Shown: positions 14,333 through 21,053 of the stretch, one piece after another | How positions within the stretch are numbered: position 1 is the first letter of the stretch | Layout: the number at the start of each line of letters is the position of its first letter | Notes under the pieces: generated by a model | The model's input: the letters and a program-made list of their open reading frames with translations, nothing else | Databases searched by the model: none | What the model was told of the DNA's origin: nothing | Translations under genes and position numbers: made by a program | NCBI GenBank assembly: GCA_903891235.1 | Contig: CAITDW010000127.1 | Location: forward strand, 1 to 21,053 | DNA length: 21,053 nucleotides | DNA from: an uncultured Candidatus Saccharibacteria bacterium | GTDB taxonomy: Bacteria; Patescibacteriota; Saccharimonadia; Saccharimonadales; UBA4665 | Direction: 5' to 3'

Positions 14333-15396
14333 TTGCAATAGGAATTCCGTCATATAACGAAGCTGATAATATAGGGCAATTGACATCTCAAATTGACGCA
14401 ATTGCGGTCGAACTAAATATGCCAATTATTATTATTAATGCCGATAATACTAGTCCTGATAAAACGGCAGAAATATTTAAGTCGACTAAAACAATAAACC
14501 CAAAAATAAGCCTTATGTCTGCTAAAAAAGGTAAGGGTCATAATATTTATAAAATAGTACAGTATATAGCCAATCATTCCGAGATCATTTACTGCATATT
14601 GGTCGATGGCGACGTTACCTCATTTGATAAATCATGGCTTACAACTCATTTAACCGCCGCACAAGAATTAAGCGATTTTACAGTTCCTAATTATGCACGC
14701 AATTGGAATGAAGGAAACACTACTAACCATTTCGTATTTCCATTGCTTAATCACTATACTCAAAATAATTCACCAATCCAGCCAATTTCTGGAGATTTTG
14801 GACTATCTAGAAGTTATATTAGATTTCTCAATAAACTTAACTGGCCGAATAGTTCATTAGGTTACGGAGTTGATTTGTTCCTAACGATGAATGCACTTTT
14901 TAATAATATGCAAGTTGTTGAAATCAACTTGAAAAGAAAAATACATAAACCTAGCTTTGATAAAATGGTTAATATGTTTATAGAAGTTGCTGAAAGTTAT
15001 TACCAAATGAGAAAAACACTTTCTTTGAAAAATGATGTTCGCTTTAAAAAAGCTAATGATAATACCCCTAAGTTGCTAACGGGACGACCTATTAATTTAA
15101 AAAAACTAGCTGATCTAAGTGATTACGCTAAAAGTTTATTAAATAGCAGAAAGGAATCATTAATTAAAAGTCACAAGTATCAATCAAAAATATCTTCAGT
15201 TGAATGGGTAGAAATTTTATTAGTCCATGAGGCAAATATTGATAATTTTGATTCCCACTATCTAGCTAAATCATTATTGCCATATTTTCTGCTTAGGACC
15301 GTAACATATCTATCTGAAATTACCACACCGCAAGAAGCCCTAACTGAGCTCAAGGATCAAACAATTAAACTAGATAAGGAACTTAAACAATTATGA
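14329..15396 (+). CDS. GT-A glycosyltransferase resembling mannosylglycerate/glucosylphosphoglycerate synthases (GT78/GT81)
   Basis: 355 residues. It begins IAIGIPSYNE, the donor-binding start of GT-A enzymes, then K-K-G-K-G-H-N-I at 66-73 and the metal motif D93-G-D95 within L-V-D-G-D-V-T-S-F. The order that follows (a P-I-S-G-D-F-G-L-S-R acceptor segment, G-Y-G-V-D-L-F-L, and I-H-K-P-S-F-D-K-M near 210) matches my recollection of mannosylglycerate synthase and GpgS, which glycosylate D-glycerate or 3-phosphoglycerate to give compatible solutes or polysaccharide primers. The last 100 residues are less familiar. The exact donor and acceptor cannot be read from sequence. It overlaps both neighbours by the 4-base ATGA arrangement. 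Confidence 0.72.
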   Translation: MIAIGIPSYNEADNIGQLTSQIDAIAVELNMPIIIINADNTSPDKTAEIFKSTKTINPKISLMSAKKGKGHNIYKIVQYIANHSEIIYCILVDGDVTSFDKSWLTTHLTAAQELSDFTVPNYARNWNEGNTTNHFVFPLLNHYTQNNSPIQPISGDFGLSRSYIRFLNKLNWPNSSLGYGVDLFLTMNALFNNMQVVEINLKRKIHKPSFDKMVNMFIEVAESYYQMRKTLSLKNDVRFKKANDNTPKLLTGRPINLKKLADLSDYAKSLLNSRKESLIKSHKYQSKISSVEWVEILLVHEANIDNFDSHYLAKSLLPYFLLRTVTYLSEITTPQEALTELKDQTIKLDKELKQL

Positions 15397-16193
15397 TTAC
15401 ACATCAATCGAAAGAAAAAGATTTTATTTGCAATCTTCTCCGTTCAACAAAACCAATATTTGAATCTTTTAATAAATATGATCGTAAACGCATCTCAATT
15501 GGTCATGCCCCTGCAGAAACGAAATCTGATGGTATAATTGCTAAATTCTTAGTTGATAATATACATGCAAAATTTCCTAACGATAGTATTATTGCCGAGG
15601 ACTTTGATCCATTAGTACAATTAAATTCTAAGGCCACTTGGATAATAGACCCTATTGACGGAACAATTCCTTTTATGTCACATATACCAACTTTTATGGT
15701 GTCGATTTACAGACAGGTAAATGGTATCTTAGTCTCTGCTTATGCATATGATCCAACCCAAGACTTATTATATGCATCAGTTAGCGACAATCTAACATGT
15801 AACAGTAAAATAGTTAAAGTTTCAGATCAGCAGATCCTGTCCGAAGCACGAATTCTAATATCCGGTCACGCACTAGATACAATGCCTAACCTTTACGCTG
15901 ATTTACGTAAAGCTGGCGCCTTCGTAATAGTACAAGAGGGCCTTATCTTTAGAAGTTTATTAGTAGCCAGTGGACATGCCGATGCAACTATTCAGACTAC
16001 GCTTAAGACGTTTGAAGCAGGTACTATTATAAAATCTATTACAGCTGCCGGCGGTATTGTATTAGATGTTCCTGACAAACAGATACCAGATTGGAAAAAA
16101 ACAACTAATAATGTAATTATCAGTAACAATCACTTATTTAATCCTCTGCACAGAATAGTTACAAATAATATTAATAATGGGAGCATAAAATGA
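15393..16193 (+). CDS. Inositol-monophosphatase-like phosphatase
   Basis: 266 residues, the usual size. The metal-binding motifs are I-I-A-E69-D70 and W-I-I-D86-P-I-D89-G-T91. Two departures from the family consensus stand out: the usual D-G-T-x-N-F reads D-G-T-I-P-F, and the second-domain W-D pair reads F207-E208 (in T-F-E-A-G), keeping an acidic side chain. It is likely a Mg2+-dependent phosphomonoesterase; relatives act on inositol phosphate, fructose bisphosphate, histidinol phosphate or PAP. Following a GT78/GT81-like gene, it may remove phosphate from a glycosylated product. It overlaps both neighbours by ATGA. Confidence 0.8.
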   Translation: MITHQSKEKDFICNLLRSTKPIFESFNKYDRKRISIGHAPAETKSDGIIAKFLVDNIHAKFPNDSIIAEDFDPLVQLNSKATWIIDPIDGTIPFMSHIPTFMVSIYRQVNGILVSAYAYDPTQDLLYASVSDNLTCNSKIVKVSDQQILSEARILISGHALDTMPNLYADLRKAGAFVIVQEGLIFRSLLVASGHADATIQTTLKTFEAGTIIKSITAAGGIVLDVPDKQIPDWKKTTNNVIISNNHLFNPLHRIVTNNINNGSIK

Positions 16194-17038
16194 ACACACC
16201 AGAATCAAATGACTTCAGTTTAGCATGCGATGTTTTTTTAGAAGGTAACGCATTATGTTTAGACAGTGCTATCGGCTGTCAGGATTATCACTATGTTCGA
16301 CCGATCCTAAGAATTATCGAGGCTGTAAGTTCGCCCTATCATCATCAATCATTTTACGAAGATTCACTAAGCGAAGTTACTGCTAGTCTTGAAAAACCAG
16401 TAATAACTATTAGCGGCACAGCAGATTACGCTTGGATGTTGAGTAAATCGCCCTTAATAAGAGCTCTAGGCAATAAAGCGACCGAGGCTGAAATATGCGT
16501 TAGCGATGCTTGTAAGACTCCGCTTTTATCGAGTCAAAAAGCTGCATCACTAATCGGCATTGAGCCTATAGTTTTTAAAACGGATATTCGTTCCAACTTG
16601 GTTGAAGACCAGGACTTAATTATAACCGATGCTTTTTTAACGCAGTTTCCAGAACCATTAGATAGATTATCTATACTTAAAACGTGGAGACAAAGCCTAA
16701 AGGTAGGAGGTTTCGTAATAAGCACAGTTATGCTGAAGAATCATGACGTACAACCTTCCAAAAATGCCCTAAAAACATTTGTAGAAAACAGCATATCACT
16801 ATATGAACAGAGTAATTTTCCTAATAATTGGGATGTTTCAACAGAAATTTTCACTAATGCTATACGTAACTATGCTTCACCTTCAAGGAGTAGAATTTAT
16901 GATACTGAAGCTGAGTTAGTTAATCAAATTGAAGAATCAGGCCTAAAAATCGTTGATATGCAAACAAAAAAAATATATTCTTCACCCAACGAAAAAATTC
17001 ATAATTATCGTCAGCTAATGCTAACACGAGTTGATTAA
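16190..17038 (+). CDS. Class I SAM-dependent methyltransferase-like protein
   Basis: 282 residues, last gene of the operon. The Rossmann pattern is visible though motif I is degenerate: V-I-T-I-S-G-T-A-D-Y at 71-80, E-I-C-V-S-D-A at 101-107 for the ribose-binding acid, D-L-I-I-T-D-A-F at 142-149, and L-K-V-G-G-F-V-I-S-T at 170-179, the strand-5 region. The C-terminal 90 residues would cap the acceptor site. The target is unknown but presumably the sugar, cyclitol or carboxyl group made by the operon, with SAM from the MAT gene upstream. GGGAG lies before the ATG, which overlaps the previous stop. Confidence 0.7.
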   Translation: MNTPESNDFSLACDVFLEGNALCLDSAIGCQDYHYVRPILRIIEAVSSPYHHQSFYEDSLSEVTASLEKPVITISGTADYAWMLSKSPLIRALGNKATEAEICVSDACKTPLLSSQKAASLIGIEPIVFKTDIRSNLVEDQDLIITDAFLTQFPEPLDRLSILKTWRQSLKVGGFVISTVMLKNHDVQPSKNALKTFVENSISLYEQSNFPNNWDVSTEIFTNAIRNYASPSRSRIYDTEAELVNQIEESGLKIVDMQTKKIYSSPNEKIHNYRQLMLTRVD

Positions 17039-17462
17039 TCCCTAAGATTCTGTTTTATTGAATCAAGTAATTTATATTATCATTTTAATTTATCTATTTT
17101 AGTCGATTAAAGTACCAATTCTTTGTTCCTTATTTATGTTGTTTCATTTTAATTTCTGTTCTGATTTTAATGCACTAACGGCATAAATATAGTTCAACTA
17201 GAAAAATTGGCAAGGAGTGGAAATCTATAATAAAAAAAATAGAATTTGGTAATAGATGTAAGAATTCGATGGTTCCAGTCAAAATATTTACAGATGGGGA
17301 TATTGTTGTTTCTGAAATAGAAGAAATGTTAAATAATTAGGATGTAAATTGAAATATCTTAAATTATATAAAACCTATTGAAACTAACTCGTTTGTTTTA
17401 ATCAAATTTCGTTTATAAATTGGTATGAATAAATTCTGGCGAAATATATATAGAAAAAGTTA
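17039..17462. other. 424-base gap with a decayed or very short coding remnant
   Basis: No credible gene with a normal start. A stop-free frame from about 17185 to 17340 encodes a peptide ending MVPVKIFTDGDIVVSEIEEM plus LNN, whose last part is repeated at the right window edge. An in-frame ATG occurs only at 17269 and no ribosome binding site suits it. The rest is AT-rich sequence without recognisable structure. Confidence 0.5.
17268..17335 (+). repeat. Direct repeat, left copy (coding-like)
   Basis: About 84% identical over 68 bases to the copy at 20985-21053, with 20 identical bases at 17305-17324. In frame it reads D-I-V-V-S-E-I-E-E-M-L-N-N-stop, and differences between copies are conservative at the protein level (EM versus DV), pointing to a former protein-coding 3' end. 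Confidence 0.7.
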
Positions 17463-18848
17463 TTATTTAGATAATTCTTCGATAATAAGCTTAGCTATAT
17501 TTTTATGGTCTGGCTTAGATATATCTAGTTTACCAGCAAGTAGTAATTCTAAATCCTCTTCATTATTAACATTTTTGAAGGATTCCCAGACAGATTCTTG
17601 ACCTTGGAAGTAAGCTAGGTCTTTAAGTAAAATTACACCCTTTTGCTTACCTGTAGTTCCTCGAAATAGTCTAACGCAATCGTTGAAAGCTTTAATTTTA
17701 GCAGCTTCAATATCCTTTTCGTTAATTTCTGGTAGATTCTTGCCGAGTAGGTGATTTCTCCATACAATTTCATAAGTTTCATTAAAGTCTCTTGGTTCAT
17801 GGTTATCTTGGCCGTAGACAAGCCCTGCTATCAAATAGTAGTTTTCTCCACGGTCTTTATATTTATTGTTATATACGTCTTCAAATGCAGTACCAAGGGA
17901 TTCTTCGTAGTTAAGATAGCCATCTTGTCCATATGCAGCTGATAGCCATCCGGCTTTTTCGGCATTTATCGATCTAAGTGCATGGACGCCTATTTCGTGA
18001 ATAATCTTAGTCTTTAGTTCCTTGCCTACTATTTCTTTTCTGTTTACTCCAACTTCAACTTCTCGCTGGTGGGCAGAAACAGATAGGTTAGATGAATTGG
18101 ATCTTTTAACGGTAGCCCAACCTAGTTCATGGCCACCAATTTTAATTAGAGCTTCATTTAAGGCATTAACCATACCGGTTGTATCATACATATCATCTTC
18201 GTCGATGTGATCAACTAAAGAATCAAACTTATCTTTGACTAGGATATGCATCTTAGATATAAGCTCGTCGCTGGGACTAAGCTTAATGTGGTCTGAAGTA
18301 CTTATATTACCTACTAAATTACGAAGTTCAGATCTTATACTAGTAGCTTGTATATTGTCAGTATCTTTATCTATTAGGTTAGGGGCTAGTGTACGGCTGG
18401 CAATTGATGAAAAAATATCCTTTTCTGGTGTTCCATAGAGGGCTTCAGATGATTGTTTAAATAATTTTTCAGCCTGAATTATATCGGACTCACTATTTTT
18501 TGGATTGTTCATGATTCTTGCCATATCTAAGAGGAATAGTTCGGCGTATCTATATTCAATAGCGTCATACATAGAATTTGTCTGAAAATTCTTTTCTCCA
18601 GGCATTAGGGATGTTAAAGCTTTAAGCATTGGCTTTTTTAGGTCAACAATAGCTTCCTTCGTTAGATAAGGGTATTCAAAAGTTACATCTGGAATATTGC
18701 CTTTGATATATTCCTGCTTTTGATCATTACTTGTGTTGCGTAGATATTCATATGCCTGTAAACCAGCAGTTTCTGGATTGTCTTTAACAATCTGCTCTAT
18801 ATTAGACATTTTTGATTCCGGAGTACTAATAACTTCGTATCTTTTCAT
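17463..18848 (-). CDS. MATCAP/DUF1704-like HExxxH metallopeptidase
   Basis: 461 residues from the preferred start. The zinc motif H284-E-I-G-V-H289 is of the HExxxH kind, followed by Y-E-E-S-L-G at 314-319 (the family's E-G-L-A-like third-ligand segment) and a late L-L-K-D-L-A-Y-F-Q-G-Q-E-S-V stretch (407-420). This matches the DUF1704 family, which includes bacterial proteins of unknown function and the eukaryotic tubulin tyrosine carboxypeptidase MATCAP. The helical N-terminal 250 residues are unassigned. No signal peptide is present, so it is cytoplasmic or exported by an unusual route. The open frame could start at 18872, but a TATAAT box lies between that codon and the ATG at 18848, so the inner ATG, 6 bases after the -10 box (leaderless), is favoured. 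Confidence 0.75.
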   Translation of the reverse strand: MKRYEVISTPESKMSNIEQIVKDNPETAGLQAYEYLRNTSNDQKQEYIKGNIPDVTFEYPYLTKEAIVDLKKPMLKALTSLMPGEKNFQTNSMYDAIEYRYAELFLLDMARIMNNPKNSESDIIQAEKLFKQSSEALYGTPEKDIFSSIASRTLAPNLIDKDTDNIQATSIRSELRNLVGNISTSDHIKLSPSDELISKMHILVKDKFDSLVDHIDEDDMYDTTGMVNALNEALIKIGGHELGWATVKRSNSSNLSVSAHQREVEVGVNRKEIVGKELKTKIIHEIGVHALRSINAEKAGWLSAAYGQDGYLNYEESLGTAFEDVYNNKYKDRGENYYLIAGLVYGQDNHEPRDFNETYEIVWRNHLLGKNLPEINEKDIEAAKIKAFNDCVRLFRGTTGKQKGVILLKDLAYFQGQESVWESFKNVNNEEDLELLLAGKLDISKPDHKNIAKLIIEELSK

Positions 18849-18854
18849 GAAATT

Positions 18855-18883
18855 ATTATACCATAACCACAATCTTAATTCAA
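18855..18883 (-). promoter_or_regulatory. Leaderless promoter of the metallopeptidase gene
   Basis: The minus strand reads TTGAAT (18883-18878), a 17-base spacer, TATAAT (18860-18855), then 6 bases to the ATG. It is the best-formed promoter in the window and places transcription start on or next to the start codon. Confidence 0.65.
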
Positions 18884-18992
18884 GTGTTAACTAGTTGAAT
18901 TCATATTTTGTATTCTTTGGCTTTTAAAAAATAAATTATACCATAAGGTTTATAACAATATATCCTATGATTCATAAATTTACACTAAATAT

Positions 18993-19001
18993 TGCTATAC
19001 T
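18993..19001 (+). promoter_or_regulatory. Extended -10 promoter of the kinase gene
   Basis: TGCTATACT ends 6 bases before the ATG, so the mRNA should start at the start codon. No good -35 box is seen, as expected for extended -10 promoters. Confidence 0.5.
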
Positions 19002-19007
19002 AAAAAC

Positions 19008-19916
19008 ATGAAAACATCGCATTCACCAGAGAGCATATCATTATTTATTAAAGACAAAGAGAATGCTCAAATTGATTCTATAGAAAAACTAACAGAGGGT
19101 CATATGTCTCAAGCTTATAGTTTTGAGAACAAGGACGGCGCTAAATTTGTTTTCAGGATTTCCGACCATAAATCCGGATTTATTGCTGATAAGTATGCCT
19201 CGGATCATTTTGGTGATGAGTTATTAGTTCCTAAAGTCCTTGAAATTAATAAATACGATAACGAATCCTTTTATTGTGTCTCAGAATTTGTTGAAGGAAT
19301 ACAATCAAATGTTATTTCCGATGAAGACTTTTATCATGTATTACCCAGTGCGCATGATCTACTCGGAAAAATATTTTCTTTTGATATATCCTCAACTTCA
19401 GGATATGGAAAAATAAATCCAGAAACTGGAAATGGTGAGTATTTATCTAATAGGTCATATATAGGTGACAAAATATTAGAAAAAGGTAAGGAGCATTATC
19501 TTGAATGCGCCAAAGAGATTGGAATAGATAGTAAGATAATAGATAAGTTATATCAACAATTTGAAAATAATCTTATATATGCATCCGAGACAAGAAGATT
19601 AGTTCATGGTGATGTTGGTTTTGATAATATGTTAGTGAAGGACAACAAGGTTACTGCGAGTATTGACTGGGATCATGCTCATTATGGTGATTGGATGGAA
19701 GATTTTGCAGCACTGGATTTTTGGTGGTCTGATAGGTATGGTGATGCTAAAGAATTTGCTTCTAAATATGGCTTGGATACAAAAAATCTCAATGAAAGAA
19801 AAGCTTTGTACACTGCGACAACTGCTCTTGGAGTTATCGAATGGAATTCAGAGATGAAGAATGACCATATAATTAATTGGCTAAAAGAATATCTTCCTAG
19901 TAGAGTCTACTTTTAA
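19008..19916 (+). CDS. Aminoglycoside-phosphotransferase-fold small-molecule kinase
   Basis: 302 residues of the APH/choline kinase family. The N-lobe contains a G-H-M-S-Q-A-Y nucleotide loop (31-37) and the V-F-R-I-S strand with its ATP-binding basic residue. The catalytic loop is H200-G-D-V-G-F-D-N207 and the metal-binding Asp is D220 in S-I-D-W-D. Relatives phosphorylate aminoglycosides, macrolides, choline, homoserine, sugars or fructosamines; the sequence gives no reason to call it a resistance enzyme. Transcribed divergently from the metallopeptidase gene with its own leaderless promoter. Confidence 0.85.
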   Translation: MKTSHSPESISLFIKDKENAQIDSIEKLTEGHMSQAYSFENKDGAKFVFRISDHKSGFIADKYASDHFGDELLVPKVLEINKYDNESFYCVSEFVEGIQSNVISDEDFYHVLPSAHDLLGKIFSFDISSTSGYGKINPETGNGEYLSNRSYIGDKILEKGKEHYLECAKEIGIDSKIIDKLYQQFENNLIYASETRRLVHGDVGFDNMLVKDNKVTASIDWDHAHYGDWMEDFAALDFWWSDRYGDAKEFASKYGLDTKNLNERKALYTATTALGVIEWNSEMKNDHIINWLKEYLPSRVYF

Positions 19917-19935
19917 TTATTTCTAAAAAATAATT
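19915..19935 (+). terminator. AT-only hairpin after the kinase gene
   Basis: AATTATTT-CTAAA-AAATAATT forms a perfect 8-bp stem overlapping the stop codon. It lacks G-C pairs and a T run, so termination is uncertain. Confidence 0.25.
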
Positions 19936-19942
19936 CATTACC

Positions 19943-19970
19943 TGGCAGGGGAGTAAAGACTTGAACTTGA
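19943..19970 (-). repeat. tRNA 3'-end fragment (Trp-like acceptor)
   Basis: The minus strand reads TCAAG-TTCAAGT-CTTTA (T arm with consensus loop, four of five pairs), then acceptor CTCCCCT, discriminator G and CCA. No matching 5' half follows at the expected 75-base distance, so this is only the 3' end, as left by integration at a tRNA gene. The CCCCTGCCA end matches tRNA-Trp and the degenerate copy at 7610. Confidence 0.55.
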
Positions 19971-19985
19971 CGACAACCAAACCAC

Positions 19986-20183
19986 TCACAAACCAGTTTC
20001 AATTAAGGTCTGTCTTATCGATTCGTTTGGTATGCCCTGAACTTTTTCAGTAAAATCTGTAGCTGTCCATTGTACATCGATTGGGGATTGAATTTCAGGC
20101 GTGAAGTTAGTATTATCAACATCGAAAGTTATATTTCTAATTCCGTTGTCTGGATGGTTTTGGTTATAATTTTTTTTATCCAT
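19986..20183 (-). CDS. Small orphan protein, 65 residues
   Basis: Not recognised. It is hydrophilic, Asn/Asp-rich at the start, with a W-T-A-T-D-F-T-E-K-V-Q-G-I-P middle and no membrane segment or cysteine. Evidence that it is real: GGAG eight bases before the ATG, a TATAGT box further upstream, and a stop just before the tRNA fragment. The second half (PNESIRQTLIETGL) could form a helix. The product could be a small regulatory or modified peptide, but nothing in the sequence shows this. Confidence 0.55.
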   Translation of the reverse strand: MDKKNYNQNHPDNGIRNITFDVDNTNFTPEIQSPIDVQWTATDFTEKVQGIPNESIRQTLIETGL

Positions 20184-20266
20184 TTGTAAACTCCTAATAA
20201 ACTATATTATGTAACCAAAACGCTATAAATGCAATATAACTATAGTCTTTTTATAATAAGTAATAT

Positions 20267-20875
20267 TTACTCACTGACGACATCATATTTAAAGTTTTGG
20301 AATTCTAGGCCATCTTCATCAGTATATGGGCTGCCATCTTCCTTGAATATGTATTTAGATTCTGCACTTGTTAACATGTTAATAATTCTTGGGTTATTTA
20401 TTCTTGCTCTGGTATATATCGTAGAATACTCACCATCTCGTAATAAATAATCCATTACAGCTTCACTGGCCTTAGGACCTATTCCTTTGCCTCTGGCTTG
20501 TATATCTCCTATCATGATATGTGGTGATGGCCCTTTAAGAGTTGTTTTTTTGCCGTTCTCTAAATTAATTACTTTGTCCTTCAAATCGACCCAAATTGCT
20601 CCTACAGGATTACCTTTATATTGAATAGTCCAATTTAATTCCCCGGTATTTTCAATGAATTCTTTTACTCTATTTCTCTCTTCTATTAATTTTTGATCAT
20701 CGGGCATGTTTATTATATTATCTGAATCTTTTTCAGAGTTTCCCATTAGTAGCATTGTACTGTGTCCAACCTCACCGCTAAGCCATTCAACGCTTCTAGG
20801 AGCATCTCGATCAACATTTGGAAAAACCAATTTGATGTCATCATCATTTGTGTTTAATTCATTTTTAGCTAACAT
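20267..20875 (-). CDS. GNAT-family N-acetyltransferase
   Basis: 202 residues. The acetyl-CoA pyrophosphate-binding loop is Q126-A-R-G-K-G-I-G133, preceded by the strand H-I-M-I-G-D-I and followed by the S-E-A-V-M-D-Y-L-L helix. The preceding strand pair (W-T-I-Q-Y-K-G-N-P-V-G-A-I-W-V) is also GNAT-like. Substrates in this family range from protein N-termini and amino sugars to antibiotics and polyamines; nothing identifies it here. The ATG lies 7 bases after a TGCTAAAAT extended -10 box without a Shine-Dalgarno, so a leaderless mRNA is expected. Confidence 0.85.
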   Translation of the reverse strand: MLAKNELNTNDDDIKLVFPNVDRDAPRSVEWLSGEVGHSTMLLMGNSEKDSDNIINMPDDQKLIEERNRVKEFIENTGELNWTIQYKGNPVGAIWVDLKDKVINLENGKKTTLKGPSPHIMIGDIQARGKGIGPKASEAVMDYLLRDGEYSTIYTRARINNPRIINMLTSAESKYIFKEDGSPYTDEDGLEFQNFKYDVVSE

Positions 20876-20882
20876 ACTAATT

Positions 20883-20891
20883 ATTTTAGCA
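20883..20891 (-). promoter_or_regulatory. Extended -10 promoter of the acetyltransferase gene
   Basis: The minus strand reads TGCTAAAAT, ending 7 bases before the start codon. Confidence 0.5.
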
Positions 20892-20984
20892 TGTCATGAA
20901 TTAGAATAGCTTTTTTTGATACTATTTTCAGTAATATCAATTATTATGAAATTTTTGTGCGATCAGACTTCTTGATATCTGGGA

Positions 20985-21053
20985 GATGGTTCCTAGTCAA
21001 AACTGTTAACTATGAGGATATAGTTGTTTCTGAAATAGAAGACGTGTTAAATA
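20985..21053 (+). repeat. Direct repeat, right copy (runs to the window edge)
   Basis: Matches 17268-17335. A stop-free frame continues off the window and reads W-F-L-V-K-T-V-N-Y-E-D-I-V-V-S-E-I-E-D-V-L-N. One extra base near the start relative to the left copy shifts the upstream frame, so at least one copy is altered. Confidence 0.7.

Noticed and set aside
17044..17063. GATTC/GAATC hairpin after the methyltransferase gene as a terminator
   Set aside because: Only five base pairs with a nine-base loop and no following T run.
19008..19916. Calling the kinase an aminoglycoside resistance gene
   Set aside because: Only the fold motifs shared by all APH/choline-kinase-like enzymes are visible.
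1..21053. CRISPR arrays, transposases, integrases or phage structural genes
   Set aside because: None found on either strand; the only repeats are blade repeats, a short linker repeat, tRNA-like ends and one direct pair.

Overview
The window is AT-rich, gene-dense bacterial DNA using the standard code (TGA is a normal stop, often inside ATGA overlaps). A low-GC member of the Candidate Phyla Radiation, most likely Candidatus Saccharibacteria (TM7), is my best guess; this is inference and no rRNA marker is present. In favour: near-leaderless mRNAs with strong -10 boxes, compact overlapping genes, and several families that are hallmarks of Actinobacteria, the usual hosts of Saccharibacteria (a WhiB-like Fe-S regulator, an Rv2466c-like mycothiol-type reductase, an F420-0:glutamyl ligase homologue). 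A low-GC actinobacterium or relative is not excluded.

Layout. 1-3.0 kb: tRNA-Thr(GGT), an orphan periplasmic binding protein, a WhiB-like regulator, ribosomal protein L33 and a CPFC thioredoxin-fold reductase. 3.1-6.2 kb: two secreted beta-propeller proteins (Asp-box type and virginiamycin B lyase/NHL type) that end in the same 41-residue P-x-T-G-F-G / membrane helix / RKY tail. The second gene is visibly more GC-rich than its surroundings and lies between two direct repeats that look like tRNA 3' ends. 6.3-7.5 kb: a PIG-V-like GT-C glycosyltransferase. 7.6 kb: a degenerate tRNA-Trp-like sequence.

7.8-17.0 kb is the most unusual part: ten tightly packed genes. A GT2 glycosyltransferase (+) converges on a minus-strand trio (AroE-like dehydrogenase, xylose-isomerase-like TIM barrel, CofE-like ligase). 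That trio diverges from a plus-strand six-gene operon (Gfo/Idh/MocA oxidoreductase, archaeal-type S-adenosylmethionine synthetase, HPr-kinase-like P-loop protein, GT78/GT81-like glycosyltransferase, inositol-monophosphatase-like phosphatase, class I SAM methyltransferase). A short bidirectional promoter with overlapping -10 boxes sits between them. The content (redox, aldose/shikimate-level chemistry, glycosyl transfer, dephosphorylation, local SAM supply plus methylation, glutamyl-type ligation) suggests a pathway for a small glycosylated, methylated metabolite or surface/cofactor molecule that I cannot match to a known cluster.

17.0-21.05 kb: a 420-base gap with a sequence repeated at the right window edge, then a MATCAP/DUF1704-like metallopeptidase, an aminoglycoside-phosphotransferase-fold kinase, a tRNA 3'-end fragment, a 65-residue orphan protein and a GNAT acetyltransferase. 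The tRNA-Trp-like sequence at 7.6 kb and the tRNA 3' fragment at 19.9 kb share an 11-base core in the same orientation, so the stretch between them may be a genomic island; no integrase is visible.
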